A DNA stretch of 64,000 bases from Agelas oroides (GCA_949130485.1 OX422186.1:2583313-2647312), one strand, 5' to 3'; shown: positions 46,256-56,976, counted from the stretch's first letter. Notes: generated by a model from the sequence alone, not told the origin. Numbers and translations: made by a program.

Positions 46256-46330
46256 TTAACTTCTAGAAGGCTCCAACACTTTAAAATTTCTTTTCCGGGA
46301 ATTTTAAGTGTTGGAGCTCCTAGAAGTTAA
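46256..46330. repeat. 75-bp palindrome bounded by TTAA
   Basis: TTAACTTCTAG at the left and CTAGAAGTTAA at the right bound near-perfect arms (CTCCAACACTTAAAATT and its inverse, with small bulges). TTAA at each end suggests a minimal element using the TTAA target preference of piggyBac or Kolobok families. Confidence 0.6.
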
Positions 46331-46331
46331 G

Positions 46332-46524
46332 AACAAGTCACCTTTAAGGGCCAGTATATTGACTACACAGCTAAATTCCAGTTATCACTGCCAGAAATGG
46401 GGTGAGTGTGAGTAAGCCACACACTATATGTTATATATAAACCATAGTATGGAGGTGTATATGGCGAAATATACTACCTGAGACCGAGGTCAGAGGCAAT
46501 TTGCAGTAGATATACCCTGAGCCG
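46332..46524. other. Short unassigned spacer before the recombinase locus
   Basis: No gene is visible. ATACTATGG- and TATAGTGCG-like phrases hint at further inverted sequence near the left repeat of the recombinase locus. Confidence 0.4.
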
Positions 46525-47442
46525 TATACTATAGTGCGTGGGCAGATCTGCATGGCACGTATACATAGTACTTCCGAATTTTGAATTTGCAACGACAAAG
46601 CTAGTAGCGTGAATGTTTCGTCTTGTAAGCGATTGTGAAGAATGAGTTTGAAACCGCTTAAACATCCTTGAAACACTGATGCAGCTGGCAAGGTGGCAAA
46701 GTCTAAGCCCAAGAAAACTAGCCAACCTATGAAGCGTCATGCGCTTGGGTCAGAGGACTGGGCCGCAGCAAATTCTGACAATGATTTCGAAGGTTCAAAA
46801 AAACTGCTACAGGCTAAGAAAAGACGGTTTGGGCCGAGGAAGTACAGTCCTGCAAGAAAACTGCTGAAAGTCAAAAACACTCAAAAATCTACAATGTGGG
46901 CAGTGCGTGCGTTTTACTCATGGCTGGAAGAGCACAACGATTGCTCCGAAGAGAAGTGCCCATCTGAAGTTCTGTGTATGGAAGATAAAGCTTTCACTGT
47001 TTGTGCATCTTTGTAAAGGAAGCAAGGCGTAAAAATGCATACTCCAAGGAGTGTTTCGATGCTTCTGAGTGGGCTGCAGCGATTCATCAATTCAAAACAG
47101 GAGCAGCACAAGGTGTTAGTGAAGTTGGCCGATCCTACTAACTCTGCATTTAGAGAACTGCACAATGTTGTTGAACGTTGCAATCGAGAGCTTCACGACA
47201 AAGGGATTGGTGTTACACGGAAGCAAGTCGAGATTATTTCAAAAGAAGAGGAGCAGGGTCTGTGGAAGAGCGGTACACTAGGGGCTCACTCTCCATTAGC
47301 CCTATTGAATTCCGTGTTCTTTTGTATTTTGTGCTCCGTGGAGGTAAGGAGCATCGTAATCTGAAATTTCCCACTTGGAAGTAGACAATCCTAGCAATCC
47401 AAGTGAGAAGATTGAGGTAGTGGAATACAGGGAGTTTAGTAA

Positions 47443-47799
47443 TAGTTATAGCACAGGTGCCAGGGATTTATGGCAGTAAACAGACCGACGAGGTTTTGTT
47501 TACTACAGCCATAAATCCCTAGCCACCTGTGCTATAGCTACTATATATTCCACCTGATTGGTCCTCTGTTGTTATTATTCTAAACACATCTGTACATGTG
47601 CATATGTTTCCAGTAACTCCAATACTATTTACTGTCACAGTAAAATGACTATAGTCTGACAATGTAGTAGACTGTAACCTAAAAATACATGGAGAGGGAA
47701 TTATGAGCCATAATTTCCCTTGTAGTGCTCAGGGAGGGAAATTATCACAGTAAATCTCCACCTGTTGTATAGGCAAAACTATACTAGGTGGGATATATG
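47443..47799. repeat. Insertion with palindrome inside the recombinase pseudogene
   Basis: Coding similarity stops after VVEYREF near 47438 and resumes with CSKHRPSSRHQLNLRNKV at about 47800. The intervening DNA contains a near-perfect foldback at 47447-47536 (TATAGCACAGGTGCCAGGGA and its inverse) and a smaller palindrome near 47693. There are no convincing splice sites at the joints, so I favour an insertion over an intron. Confidence 0.5.
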
Positions 47800-47861
47800 T
47801 TCCAAGCATCGACCAAGCAGTAGACATCAGTTAAACCTTCGAAATAAGGTCACCACTCACT

Positions 47862-48450
47862 TAGCCTCGTCCCCGGCACGTGTGAAAAACGGAGAAGCGC
47901 CTGGTACACACTGTTTGCGCATGTGTTTAATCTCCCCAAGATGTGGGGACTCCGGACTATTTTCTGATTCTTCCATGTTATGTGACATCAGAGTTCGGAC
48001 TCGATATAGTAAACTTCACGGTCAGGATAATGAAAGTTCGGATTTTCAGCAAGCAATTTATCAAGCCCTTCAGCGACTTGCAACCCCAAGTATGGTTCTC
48101 TAAACTTTCAACTCTCCGTTTGCGCTTCACACATGAGATTCAGTAACATGGTTCAACGTTACATCCAACAGAGCGCTTATCCTTGATGCTATAGAGTCTT
48201 TCCTGGCTAGCTTTTTTTACCAAACAATGCTACTCTATGGTGGCTATCAGCCACAGAGGATCAGCAAAGGCGGCACACCGATGCCATTTCGCTAACTGTT
48301 CCACGTCGGGATGTTTACTACTTAAATTTTGACAGAGCACACGCCCCTAAACAGTGTAAACGTCATAAACGTGAGCAACGCCATTTTTAATTAACCGGAA
48401 GCGCATCAGTGTGTACCAGGTGCTCTTCCTCCACGCCAGGTACCAGGCTA
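47862..48450. mobile_element. Mutator-like MITE, 589 bp, in the recombinase gene
   Basis: TAGCCTCGTCCCCGGC at the left and TACCAGGCTA at the right are the family ends, with some decay at the right. CCACTCACT at 47853-47861 and 48451-48459 is a perfect 9-bp duplication. The recombinase codons read through the joint if the insert and one duplicate are set aside, so the insertion post-dates the coding sequence. Confidence 0.85.
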
Positions 48451-49214
48451 CCACTCACTATGCTCGTCCTGACTTAGGAGAGCAATGCTTTGTCTATTTA
48501 CTGAAGCTTTACCTCAGCAAGCTTCCAAAGGTTGCACACAAGAAGGACATTTGTTATTGGAAAGAACACACGGAAATTCCTACTGTGCCTGGAAGGCCAT
48601 GGTATAAGGCAGTTCCATTGGGACATAACACCCTGGCAAGAAAGCTTAAAGATATATCTGAATCAGCAAGGTTATGTTTTGAGAACAAGAGCAATCACAG
48701 CTTGCGGGCTACAGCAATTAGTTGCATGCTCATTGAGAAAGTGCCTGAAAAGATAATCATGGAACAGTCAGGGCACCTATCAAAAGAGGGCGTTCTGTCA
48801 TATGAAAGAACCACAGCTGCATAAGAGAAAGCTGTTTCTGATATTTTGTCAGATATTACAACAAGTAGTTCACGAATGAACTCCTCCTTGTCTGACACAT
48901 TGGCTGTTGTGCCAGCTACAAAGGCTGTCCAGTCAGCAGCCCATACCCCTCCCAGTGAGGACTGGCTTGATGGCCTACTCAGTGCTGTTCCTGAACCCCC
49001 TTGTGAGCAAAAGGACTCAGTGCAGAAAATGTTTCAGTTTCAGCACATGCAAGGCTGTACCATCAACTTGAGTATCCCTATGTAAAGTTTACTCCAGACC
49101 ACTGTTTTCATTGGTTTATTGTTTTTTGGCATTTGTACTTGCAAGTCTTCAGTAATTTTTCTGCTGCTATATACTCCACTCAACCACTAATTATGTTATG
49201 CAGCTATGACTACA

Positions 49215-49340
49215 CGAAATGTACACCCCTGAATCAGTAATATACTCCCTGCAGTTGAAATGTACACCCCTGAATCAGTAATATACTCCCTGCAGTCGAA
49301 ATGTACACCCCTGAATCAGTAATATACTCCCTGCAGTCGC
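49215..49340. repeat. Three copies of a 42-43-bp tandem repeat
   Basis: The unit starts GAAATGTACACCCCTGAATC and ends in CTCCCTGCAGT. Three near-identical copies are followed by a partial one. They lie downstream of the recombinase pseudogene, inside the right inverted repeat. Confidence 0.9.
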
Positions 49341-49400
49341 AACTGCCAGGTTTATATGCCATATATGACCGCATGCAGCACCTTTCATCTGCCCACGCAC

Positions 49401-49438
49401 TATAGTATATATATATGTGTGTGTGTGTGTGTGTATAT
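49401..49438. repeat. TA and TG microsatellite
   Basis: A (TA)n run passes into about ten TG units and back to TATATA. It overlaps the outer edge of the right inverted repeat of the recombinase locus. Confidence 0.9.
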
Positions 49439-49560
49439 ACCGTAGTTTCATGAAAGAGCGCCCACCCCCTACATTTGGCCCAATTTCCTGTATAGGGTCA
49501 AAGTTTTTTCGAATAAGCGCCCACCCTGGAGTATCGCATGGCTAGTCGAGAGGTGTTCTA
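49439..49560. repeat. MITE-like GCGCCCACC sequence
   Basis: AAGAGCGCCCACCCCC, AATTTCCTGTATAGGGTCA and AATAAGCGCCCACCCTGG occur in the same order in block P (3570-3690, 54280-54400), where they are more decayed. It is a dispersed repeat of its own that also sits inside block P. Ends are not defined. Confidence 0.5.
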
Positions 49561-49620
49561 ACCAATTAAATATATAAATAAATGCCTACCACCATCACTG
49601 ATGAGTGTAAACAATAGCAG

Positions 49621-50119
49621 CAGTGGCACAGCCAGGTCGCAGATGATCCCAGGGTTCAGTATAGACACACTGCGCTTCTGAGCTACTGCATGAACCGCAG
49701 AAGAAACTAAAAGGCCTGGAGGCATGTTCACTCAGGAAATTTTTCGTTTCTAGACCCTTTCGTGCAGGTCGGTCCTGACAATATTTCTAGGCGATTTGCA
49801 TCGCCGAATTGGGAGTACTTTGACGACAGTGTTTTGACCAACGACTTCAGTAAGTATACGTACGGGGAGTATAGGTGGTGGTAAACTCTCAAACGGCGAG
49901 TTGAAGAGAGCGCAGAAGATTGCATAATACTCTAGATACAGATAGCTACACTACCATGTTCAATTTTTGAAACTTTTTACGGATTTTTAGCCACCCAATT
50001 TGTGATCAACAACAGTACAATTGATGCAAATAACTGACAAGCACACCTGCAATGGTGGGGCAAAGCCCCTACTTGCTGGGGTACATGCCCCAGGATGCCC
50101 CGGCTTGGTTACGCCACTG
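49621..50119. mobile_element. hAT-like MITE, 499 bp
   Basis: It begins CAGTGGCACAGCCAGG and ends with the inverse of CAGTGGCGTAACCAAG, an imperfect inverted repeat with CAGTGG ends typical of hAT elements. The flanks AATAGCAG and AATAGAGG (49613-49620, 50120-50127) form an 8-bp duplication with two mismatches. There is no transposase. Confidence 0.65.
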
Positions 50120-51119
50120 AATAGAGGAGGTATTAGTGAGTACACATATGGTACATAAACATTCTCATGCTTTGATCTTGTAATCTTGTACACTTGTACA
50201 TGTACGTTCTCATGCTTTAATCTTATAATCTTGTACACTTGTACATGTAAATGTGCAAGCCTAACCTCACAGAAGAGGGAGAGATCGTTTGAGCTCATAA
50301 ACAACAGTAGCCATGGTGTGACTAACTTGTTTCATACTGGCCTTGTATAAATTGAAACGCCATGCTCATGCTGCAAGAGAATAACTGTTAAAGCTACCAT
50401 GGCAAATGATGACTTGAATGTATGTACATACATGGCTACCATAACTGTTCTGAACTGCTACATAGAATGACTGTGGAGCTAAAACAAACTGTCATTGGTA
50501 CCTAATTCAATGAAACTTAACACGTGGGTAAGCTCACCCAAACTTTCTTCCTCACCTGTGTGTGTAATATCTGGAGATTATGGCACATACTCATGTAGGT
50601 TGCCCTAACATTACATCATTTTGGCCAAATGTTGCTTGTGCATAGTTCTGTACAATATATACATACTGTATTTCTTCAAATAGACGCTGCCGTCGAATAA
50701 TCGTCACCCTCAAATAGCCGTAGCCCTCGAATAGTCGCTGCCCTCGAATAGTAGCTGCACAATCAGAAGCTCTGGGCAAAATAAATGCCACCCTTGAATA
50801 GTAGCCGCAGCTAGTATACCAGCGCACAATACCTTCTGACAACAGCCACCAGGCTAGCGCTAGAGCTGTTTGTGTTGTACGACTCATTTCCACGGCTCAC
50901 AGCAGGACTGAGAACCCACAGAGGATGTGTCAATAAAGCTTTGACTCAAGTTTCCATTGCTGGCTCCAAGCAGAAGTGGAAATAGAGACCAAGAAAGGTA
51001 TCCATAGCCTAATAAAGACCTCCAGTAAATAGCCTACGGTGGTTAAAGATTTAACCAATCCAGCTATAATTCATTCCCGTGGATTCCTAGCTTACACTGC
51101 CATCAATAATATGAGTTTT
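50120..51119. repeat. Fragments of blocks Q and R with an internal deletion
   Basis: 50128-50345 matches block Q (61985-62140), then the sequence jumps at about 50345 to the equivalent of 63545 in block R. The roughly 1.4 kb that holds the type II LRR exon is therefore missing. At 50676-50815 about five loose copies of a CTCGAATAGTCGCTGCC unit form a MITE-like tandem. 50930-51010 resembles 43365-43440. Confidence 0.6.
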
Positions 51120-51266
51120 AGATTCTTGCCTCATGCTGAAAATAAAGGGATGTTAGATGTTGTGTGGCGAAATAAAGGAAAATGAAAACACCAGCAGTCA
51201 CCAGGAATCAAACCCAGGATACCTGGCTTGTGCAGCCAGTGCTCTGCCACTGAGCTACAACAACCG
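51120..51266 (-). repeat. tRNA-derived SINE with palindromic neighbour
   Basis: On the minus strand GTTGTAGCTCAGTGGCAGAG (A box) is followed by GGTTTGATTCC (B box) at tRNA spacing. An anticodon-stem-like CTGGC...GCCAG has the loop TGCACAA, where the base before the anticodon is G and not U. The acceptor stem does not pair. This points to a SINE, not a tRNA gene. The body continues to about 51120 with TTTATTTTCAGCATGAGGC. Confidence 0.65.
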
Positions 51267-51309
51267 GACAACTACCAGCCATCACAATCCTTTATATGTA
51301 CTGCATAGA

Positions 51310-51463
51310 CGATACTGAAATGCCTCAGTCACACACCAACCAGCCACTCAGTACGTCCGATGTGAGGCAAGAATTTTCTGGTCAACCTCTAACAGAAATC
51401 TGATGGCACATACTGAGTGGCTGCTAGTTGTGTGACTGAGACATTTCAGTACCACCTATTCCT
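51310..51463. repeat. Foldback MITE of about 154 bp
   Basis: The outer arms (GATACTGAAATGCCTCAGTC and the inverse of GGTACTGAAATGTCTCAGTC) pair for about 50 bp with a few mismatches. The phrase GTGAGGCAAGAAT in the loop also occurs inverted next to the SINE at 51117, so the SINE may have inserted beside or within a related sequence. Confidence 0.7.
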
Positions 51464-51904
51464 TCATGCTCATGGTTTACGTCTATATGCTTTGAAAGTT
51501 GCCCTTAAGTTGTGTATATTGTTCTTACTGTGTAACAGTTTATAATGGTTGTATTGCAGCAATACAGAAAGACAAATGGAATCTTCTAGAGGTGATCATT
51601 GCTGATGCATGGGTAAAAGACTTTTGCAACAGGGAAAGTACTCGCTCTGCAGCTGTAGATGATGGGTGAACCGGAAGAATGAGTTCAATTGATTTGGACC
51701 AAGTTGAGTTAGCTATGGTTCGGACCTGGAATGAGGCTACATAATGACTACATTGAGTAACCAGCTGACCTAACTGGGAGCAAATATGTACAGCAACCAG
51801 TGCTTAATGTGAGGCTAATGCCCATTATTCAACCCGGATATGTGCACCTATTGTTCTCTGAGCATAGTTCTCTTATGCTTTTGAGTGCCTCAAAATTAAT
51901 TTTA
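51464..51904. other. Unassigned interval
   Basis: I see no gene, repeat or element boundary that I can support. No frame of useful length is open on either strand. Confidence 0.4.
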
Positions 51905-52185
51905 TGTTGTTGAAGAGGTTGCTAATATTTGCTGGATTGGGGGTGGACCCAATAGGCACACTGGTGTTTCTGAGGCAAACACAAAGGGCACATTAGAAGT
52001 CTCAAAGGGTACAGTGCCCTTTAGTATAGGAAGCCTAGTGAGAACAATCACTAAATAGGACAGGTATGCCTACCTATAGAATAGTGTACCATTTTCAGTA
52101 CATAAATACTGTCAATCTAGATACATCTGTATACATGTAGTTGTGGTGGTGGACAAATCACAATAGTTGATCACTTCATACTCAC

Positions 52186-52269
52186 CCCAGTACTTGAAGC
52201 TGTTTACACTCCTGCAGGGCTGCAGTAAGAGCAACAGCGCCTTCCTTTCCAAGGTTGTTTCTGCCAAGA
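52186..52269 (-). CDS. LRR exon (type I), 84 bp, second in gene order
   Basis: On the minus strand the acceptor TTATCTTTCTTTCCCCAG leads into exactly 84 bp, ending at the donor GTGAGT (52180-52185). Both introns are phase 2. The residues GRNNLGKEGAVALTAALQEC show the most canonical RI-type LRR of the four, with the Asn and Gly of the loop and the helix Ala/Leu spacing intact. Joined to the previous exon (62426-62509) the split codon is AAT (Asn), and to the next (21233-21316) GGC (Gly). The spacing to the next exon is almost 31 kb, filled by a Helentron, a LINE and many MITEs. Confidence 0.85.
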
Positions 52270-52354
52270 CTGGGGAAAGAAAGATAATAGTCACTCTCAA
52301 TACATAACATACTGAACAGGGACCGAGACTTGCCACATACTTGAACAATCAACA

Positions 52355-52388
52355 AACATCTAGGCCTAAAAAAATAGGCCTAGATGTT
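52355..52388. repeat. 34-bp perfect hairpin
   Basis: AACATCTAGGCCTA and its inverse are separated by a 6-base A-rich loop. Block S copy B lacks it at the matching place (about 21395). Confidence 0.85.
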
Positions 52389-53661
52389 ATGCATGGTTCA
52401 ATTTTCCCACCACATGTACACTGAATGAAGACCATTGTAAATATTTTGCATGTGTTTTCTTAAGACAAGGAGCAAAACAGTCCACATCCAACCACAATCA
52501 TTAATGCCCATACCTTCACCTCCATACCACAAAAAATTATTTAAATTCAATCCCAGCCACACGACAAGTTAACTTGAGAATTTTCGCATATACTGTAAAT
52601 TGGGAAAAGTTCGGTGTTAAAATATTTCGTCGGTCCAGTTGGTGATGAATTTAACTCACAAAAAATGTTCGACAGTGATCTATAAAACAGCATAAATTTA
52701 CACTACAAAAATAACACACCCAATGTACTGAAAGACAGCTGTTTTCACTGCTCTGCTTTTGGCTCACTTCACTACTATTCTGCATTCGCGACGTCAATTC
52801 GAAGCTACTTGAAGCCGAAGGGTTGTTGTTAACATGTTTGCCAACGCAAGCAATCGCACTTGCAAACATGGTGGTGGAGAAGGTTATTGTGGACAAAGGT
52901 GTCTTGGCAAGAAGCGCAGTCAGTACTTAATATACATGGTAGCCTTTGATGCAGCAAGCTCCTTCGTACTCTTCCATGTTACTAACATAGCACAAACAAC
53001 TAATCCATTAATCTAATGGGTATGTTGCTGGGCCCAACTGACCCAAATTTTGGCAGATGCTACTCAAAGAATGATAACTGTCTACTGCACACGCATGAAC
53101 CTGCTGTGTCAGCAAAGTAAAAAGGAAATTCATTTCCAGTCAAATGTTATTTTGTACTCAGTATTTTGTTTGCCATTGAGATGCTGTACTTGGGAACATA
53201 TAAGTACATGCAAACACTAATGTATAGCAGCTGCAAAAGACTGACCACAAAGAAACATGTGCTCAAATAAGCCAGTTCCATGTAAGCTAAAATATGTAAA
53301 GAACATGGGATGAGTGTCATTTTGTGCATGACATCACATCCGGTTGCTCTGCAGGCACCATTTGCGGCTCTTTGTTTCTCAAGCTACGTAAAGCCGAGAA
53401 AGGCCCCAAAACCAGCTGTTTGTGGCTGTAGTCACAAATGACCACTCTGAGGTTCGTTGTTATTCTAGCATTGGCCAGGTCAGTCATTTATGACTCACCT
53501 TGCCACTTTCAACATCAGGCCCACACACAAACGTCCCAATTCAGTGCAGTGTCTTTCAGTCGGGAGATGTGTCGCCTTTTGCGTTTGTAGTACTGCATGA
53601 ATCCAACTTGGCCGTCAGCAGGACCATTGCAGTCCACCACAATACAAGAATCCAGCACATT

Positions 53662-53904
53662 TCAGACTACTTCTGTGGTGCCGTCGGCCCTCTTTGTTTC
53701 TCCATAAAACTGCAAGTATTCAACCAGCGATTGATCCTGAACTTTCGTGGGCTCAGTTTTAGCTTCTAGTGATAAGTTGCAAGTTCTCTTTCTCACTGTC
53801 AGAACAGCTCCGGTTACTCTCCCATACTTACGTCTCTCTAGCACCTTCTTATCAATACCAATGGTTGCCAGCCTAGGAGAAATCAAAAGCGCCTTCTTCT
53901 TCAT
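53662..53904 (-). other. Anonymous minus-strand open frame, second copy
   Basis: This is the counterpart of 2911-3213: KKKALLISPRLATIGIDKKV and NLSLEAKTEPTKVQDQSLVE are shared apart from a few substitutions. Beyond a stop, further coding-like sequence (GPADGQVGFMQYYKRKRRHI) continues toward 53540 and ends near a GTGAGT donor-like site at about 53480. It could be a decayed exon of an unknown gene inherited with block P. Confidence 0.3.
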
Positions 53905-54653
53905 CGCCGCGGCCGTTCCTCCTTCAACTCTGGGATAATTTAATTACACCAGCGTTCAACCAGTAAAATTGCAGAAAGGGTTTGCGTAAGCAGTTCCTAT
54001 GCAACCGTCGCTAAGTGCTAGCCTTTGATTTGTATGGCTGCCCAGCTACAAGCCAGGTAAACCACCCCCTAGGCGTGTTTACCTAGTAATACAATCGACA
54101 GTTCCGGGTAAACATATCTATAACATGTGTACCAGTGTCACTTAGTAGCCATCACCATGGTAACAATGTTTTCTTCCCTAATTATTTAAACTCATGAAGG
54201 GTTTAGGAGCTAATTAGTGGATAGGGGAGACGGCTCTAAGTATGTTAGATCTTTCTTTCACACATGCTGTGGTCTCGCAAAGAGCGCCCACCCTTGAAAG
54301 AGTGCCTACCCTCTACTTCTGGTTCAATTTCCTGTATAAGGTCAGAGTTTACTCTAATGAGCACACACCCTGGAGTGAGTTTCACATGACTAGTGGAGTG
54401 TACTTTACAAGTCTTGAGAAGCTGAGCCTCACGCTTCAACAATATGCAAATCTGAGGCAGAAAAGTTTTTACTGAAGGTTATTACAAGGTGGCTTTGTGT
54501 AATGGTTGTGCTCCTGACTTCACCAGAGAGTTGCAGGTAGGACTTGAGCTTTGAAAGATGGCGGCTCAGTTCTAATTATTGTTCATCCAATAACTGTCAG
54601 CTCCAGCACACAGTACATGCAATAAAAAAAAAATCTAACATATACATACAAAT

Positions 54654-55226
54654 TACTAGAAAATGTAGAACATCGTGGGGGCGAGCCTGAGCAAGCAGCT
54701 AACATGCACATGAATAGACTAAGCTTGACGCTGAAATGTGGATGAGCTGAATTGCTGGCATTTAGCCTTGAGTGTCGTTTATGCACGACCCTTACCTTAA
54801 CCCGGCGTGTATCATTTTGTACGGTCTGCGAGCAGCCTGCCCCGTTGATGGTCGGTCCATAGCTGCTGTGACAAACAAGAAGTAAGGTGCCGTGCGTGCT
54901 TAAACTTGAGCCGTCTCCGCTATGGTTCCCAACGCTGTACTCTGGCAGTAGTCCAGCACTGCCTTTCACCTATTGAGGCTACCTACTAAGTGCACGAGGA
55001 CGTTCAATTTTTGGGATGTCTTTGGTCCGGTCGCCGACGCTGCACTCTGACAGTCAGATCTCCACTGGCCTTCACATGCTTCACGATATCGATCTTCGTG
55101 AAATATTTGAATGCGCTCATTTCAAATTTACGGTAAGTGGTCGGTCCAAGCAACACGCAAGCAAACATACACACGCATGTGTGCAATGAAGTCACACTAG
55201 TGTGGGGCTTGCTCAGGGTCCCCCAA
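54654..55226. mobile_element. TGAGCAAGC-terminal element, copy 2
   Basis: Near the left end is GTGGGGGCGAGCCTGAGCAA, and at the right end the inverse of TTGGGGGACCCTGAGCAAG. TTA flanks both joints (CAAATTA and TTAACATGG), and P copy A reads GTATTATTAACATATGG without an insert at about 4055. A 3-bp TTA duplication would fit PIF/Harbinger. The interior is GC-richer than its surroundings. Confidence 0.6.
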
Positions 55227-56322
55227 TTAACATGGTCATTGAGATGGGGAAACAATAAAACACAGAACATGGAATAACAGAATAACAGAACAACAATGGA
55301 ATAACTTTTGTTGGCCAGAAATGGATTCACTTTGTAGTTTGCTGACACAGCATGTGCAACTGCCATCAAGCTGGCAATACTATCTGTGCCTGGAGGTGTA
55401 GAGGTGTGCCAAAAGCTGGGCAAGTCTTGTGGGAGACTTTAAAGCTGTAAGAAGTGCCATGAGCTGGCTGCAGGAAGTTTGCTGAATATTTAATTCACTA
55501 GTCTCACACAGTCACACCTGGCCAAGGAAGACTAAAGCTTGACTGTCCCTTCGTAAGCTGGAGTTTATCATTGATAGTAGAGTAGGAGTCAACTGTCTAT
55601 GGCTCTATGGCACTGTGCAGATTGGAACTTTTGACTGAATTGTGACACATGAAGGACCATGGTGAGATTGCCACCCCCTAACATTAGCTGGGTAGTGAAA
55701 GTCAATAGTTACAATTTTCCTGTAACCAGTTTCTCACAGTCATCACGTTTATTCTCAAATGAATTGAAAACGAAATCTGTTCATCCACAGAGTAAACAAT
55801 GATATACCCCATTGCATGTGCTGTGTTGGCAAAATTCATTTCCCAGTCAACAAAAGTTATTTTGTAATCCTGTATTTTGTTAGTAATTGAAATGCTGTAA
55901 TTGGTAACATTTACGTACATGCAAACACTAATGCATAGCAGCAGTACAAGACTGACCACAAGGAAGCTGTGTATTCAAATTACTGTAAGTACAGCAAAAC
56001 AATACGTACACGTACTGATTACAACATGCATACCCTGTCACACCCACTTGTGGCTGTCAGCATTTTGGAGTGTGGTTTCACTTCCCTGTCAAACCTCTAA
56101 CAACCTTCAAGTCAACACATGTACTCATTCCCAGGTCCCCACTCAGCTTTTCAATGTTTGCAGTACCATGTACTATACTGGGAATGGGGCAAGCAAACAC
56201 AAACATTTGCTTGGAGTCCGCAGTCATTGTATCCAAGTTGTTGACCATACATATCAAAATGGTGAACAATACAAAATAGAAAAGTGCCGGAAACGCAGAG
56301 GATTGAACTGGTTGTTAGTCCC

Positions 56323-56976
56323 TTAACTCTTTGCACGCGGAAATGGTTTGTACATTACTGTTTATTAACGCGGAAATTAATGTTATCAGTCTGAGGTCAA
56401 AGTGGCAAGCGTTGCCTAGCACGGCCCTGGGCAGTCCCAGTGGGCTGATTTGCATAGACAGCGTGTAACTAGGCTGGACTAGTTTATCTAAATAGCTGAT
56501 CAGTGCTAGGTAAGCAATTTGTACTTGTTTGAAGCCATTATCTGCGGCTTTACATCGTAGCTGACCAGCGATTCGAAACGGCGCCGATTTTCTCACTTGT
56601 CACCTACAGCCTTGACAGATTCAGCCGATTTCCAAGTTATCTAAAGGTAGTACTCCAACCTTGAGTGAAAACTGGAGGCCGTTTGCTCCCCGTGTTGAAG
56701 AGAAAGCTTCGTGTTTAACAGCCCTTGGTCAAATTCACGATCACTCACGAACTAGCACCGCCCCTTCCTGCCTTTTATGAGATCAACGTAAGTGCAAAAG
56801 GTGTGGCCTAGACTTATTACTACTCAATAGACAGGGATTTACCCTAACTTCTTGTTTGGCTTTACTATTGCGCGGTTCTGCTTTTCCCAAGATCCCGTGC
56901 AGATTTATGTGCACTTCGCGTAGGCTAAATTAATCACGTATGCATATAAATCTGCACTTCGCGTGCAAAGAGTTAA
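56323..56976. mobile_element. piggyBac-like MITE with TTAA duplication
   Basis: TTAACTCTTTGCACGCG at the left is perfectly inverted at the right (CGCGTGCAAAGAGTTAA). TTAA at 56323-56326 and 56973-56976 is the target duplication. P copies A and C read through the single TTAA (about 4979 and 28989). The interior of 646 bp carries no transposase. Another inverted CGCGGAAAT phrase near each end may be a subterminal repeat. Confidence 0.9.

Larger units (their letters stand above)
46693..48823 (+). pseudogene. Crypton-type tyrosine recombinase (DUF3504-like), broken
   Basis: The N-terminal frame (46693-47016) has a Lys-rich start and STMWAVRAFYSWLEEHND. After a frameshift, PRSVSMLLSGLQRFINSKQ and VTRKQVEIISKEEEQGLWKS follow, then LRGGKEHRNLK (first catalytic Arg, 47336) in another frame. 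The C-terminal part at 48441-48823 has YLLKLYLSKLPKVAHK, PWYKAVPLGHNTLARKL, then HSLRATAI (Arg at 48704), SGHLSKEG and SYERT (Tyr at 48801). R..R..GH..Y is the tyrosine recombinase set, and the surrounding words match the DUF3504 proteins derived from Cryptons. Two frameshifts, a 350-bp insertion and a 589-bp MITE break it. Confidence 0.8.
46525..49409. mobile_element. Candidate transposon: recombinase gene between 23-bp inverted repeats
   Basis: TATACTATAGTGCGTGGGCA (first 20 of 23 bases, 46525-46547) recurs inverted at 49387-49409. Just inside, CTGCATG also recurs inverted after an 8-base offset. The repeats enclose the entire recombinase pseudogene. Canonical Cryptons have no terminal inverted repeats, so the arrangement is unusual. 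The right repeat abuts a TG microsatellite, so the target duplication cannot be read. Chance inclusion between two MITE fragments is an alternative. Confidence 0.45.
51905..53090. repeat. Duplicated block S, copy D (contains an LRR exon)
   Basis: It matches 20460-22010 (GGGGGTGGACCCAA, the 84-bp exon, TGGGCCCAACTGA). It lacks the C run and the 168-bp MITE of copy B and has its own 34-bp palindrome at 52355-52388. Block P copy D follows directly at about 53104. Confidence 0.7.

Noticed and set aside
49439-50815. CRISPR-like spacing of short repeats (GCGCCCACC and CTCGAATAGTCGC phrases)
   Set aside because: Units are contiguous or irregular, without unique spacers of constant length. These are MITE-type or tandem repeats in a eukaryotic genome.
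51200-51266. Possible tRNA gene on the minus strand
   Set aside because: A and B boxes are present, but the acceptor stem does not pair, the T stem has a mismatch and the base before the anticodon is G and not U. It is better read as a SINE head.
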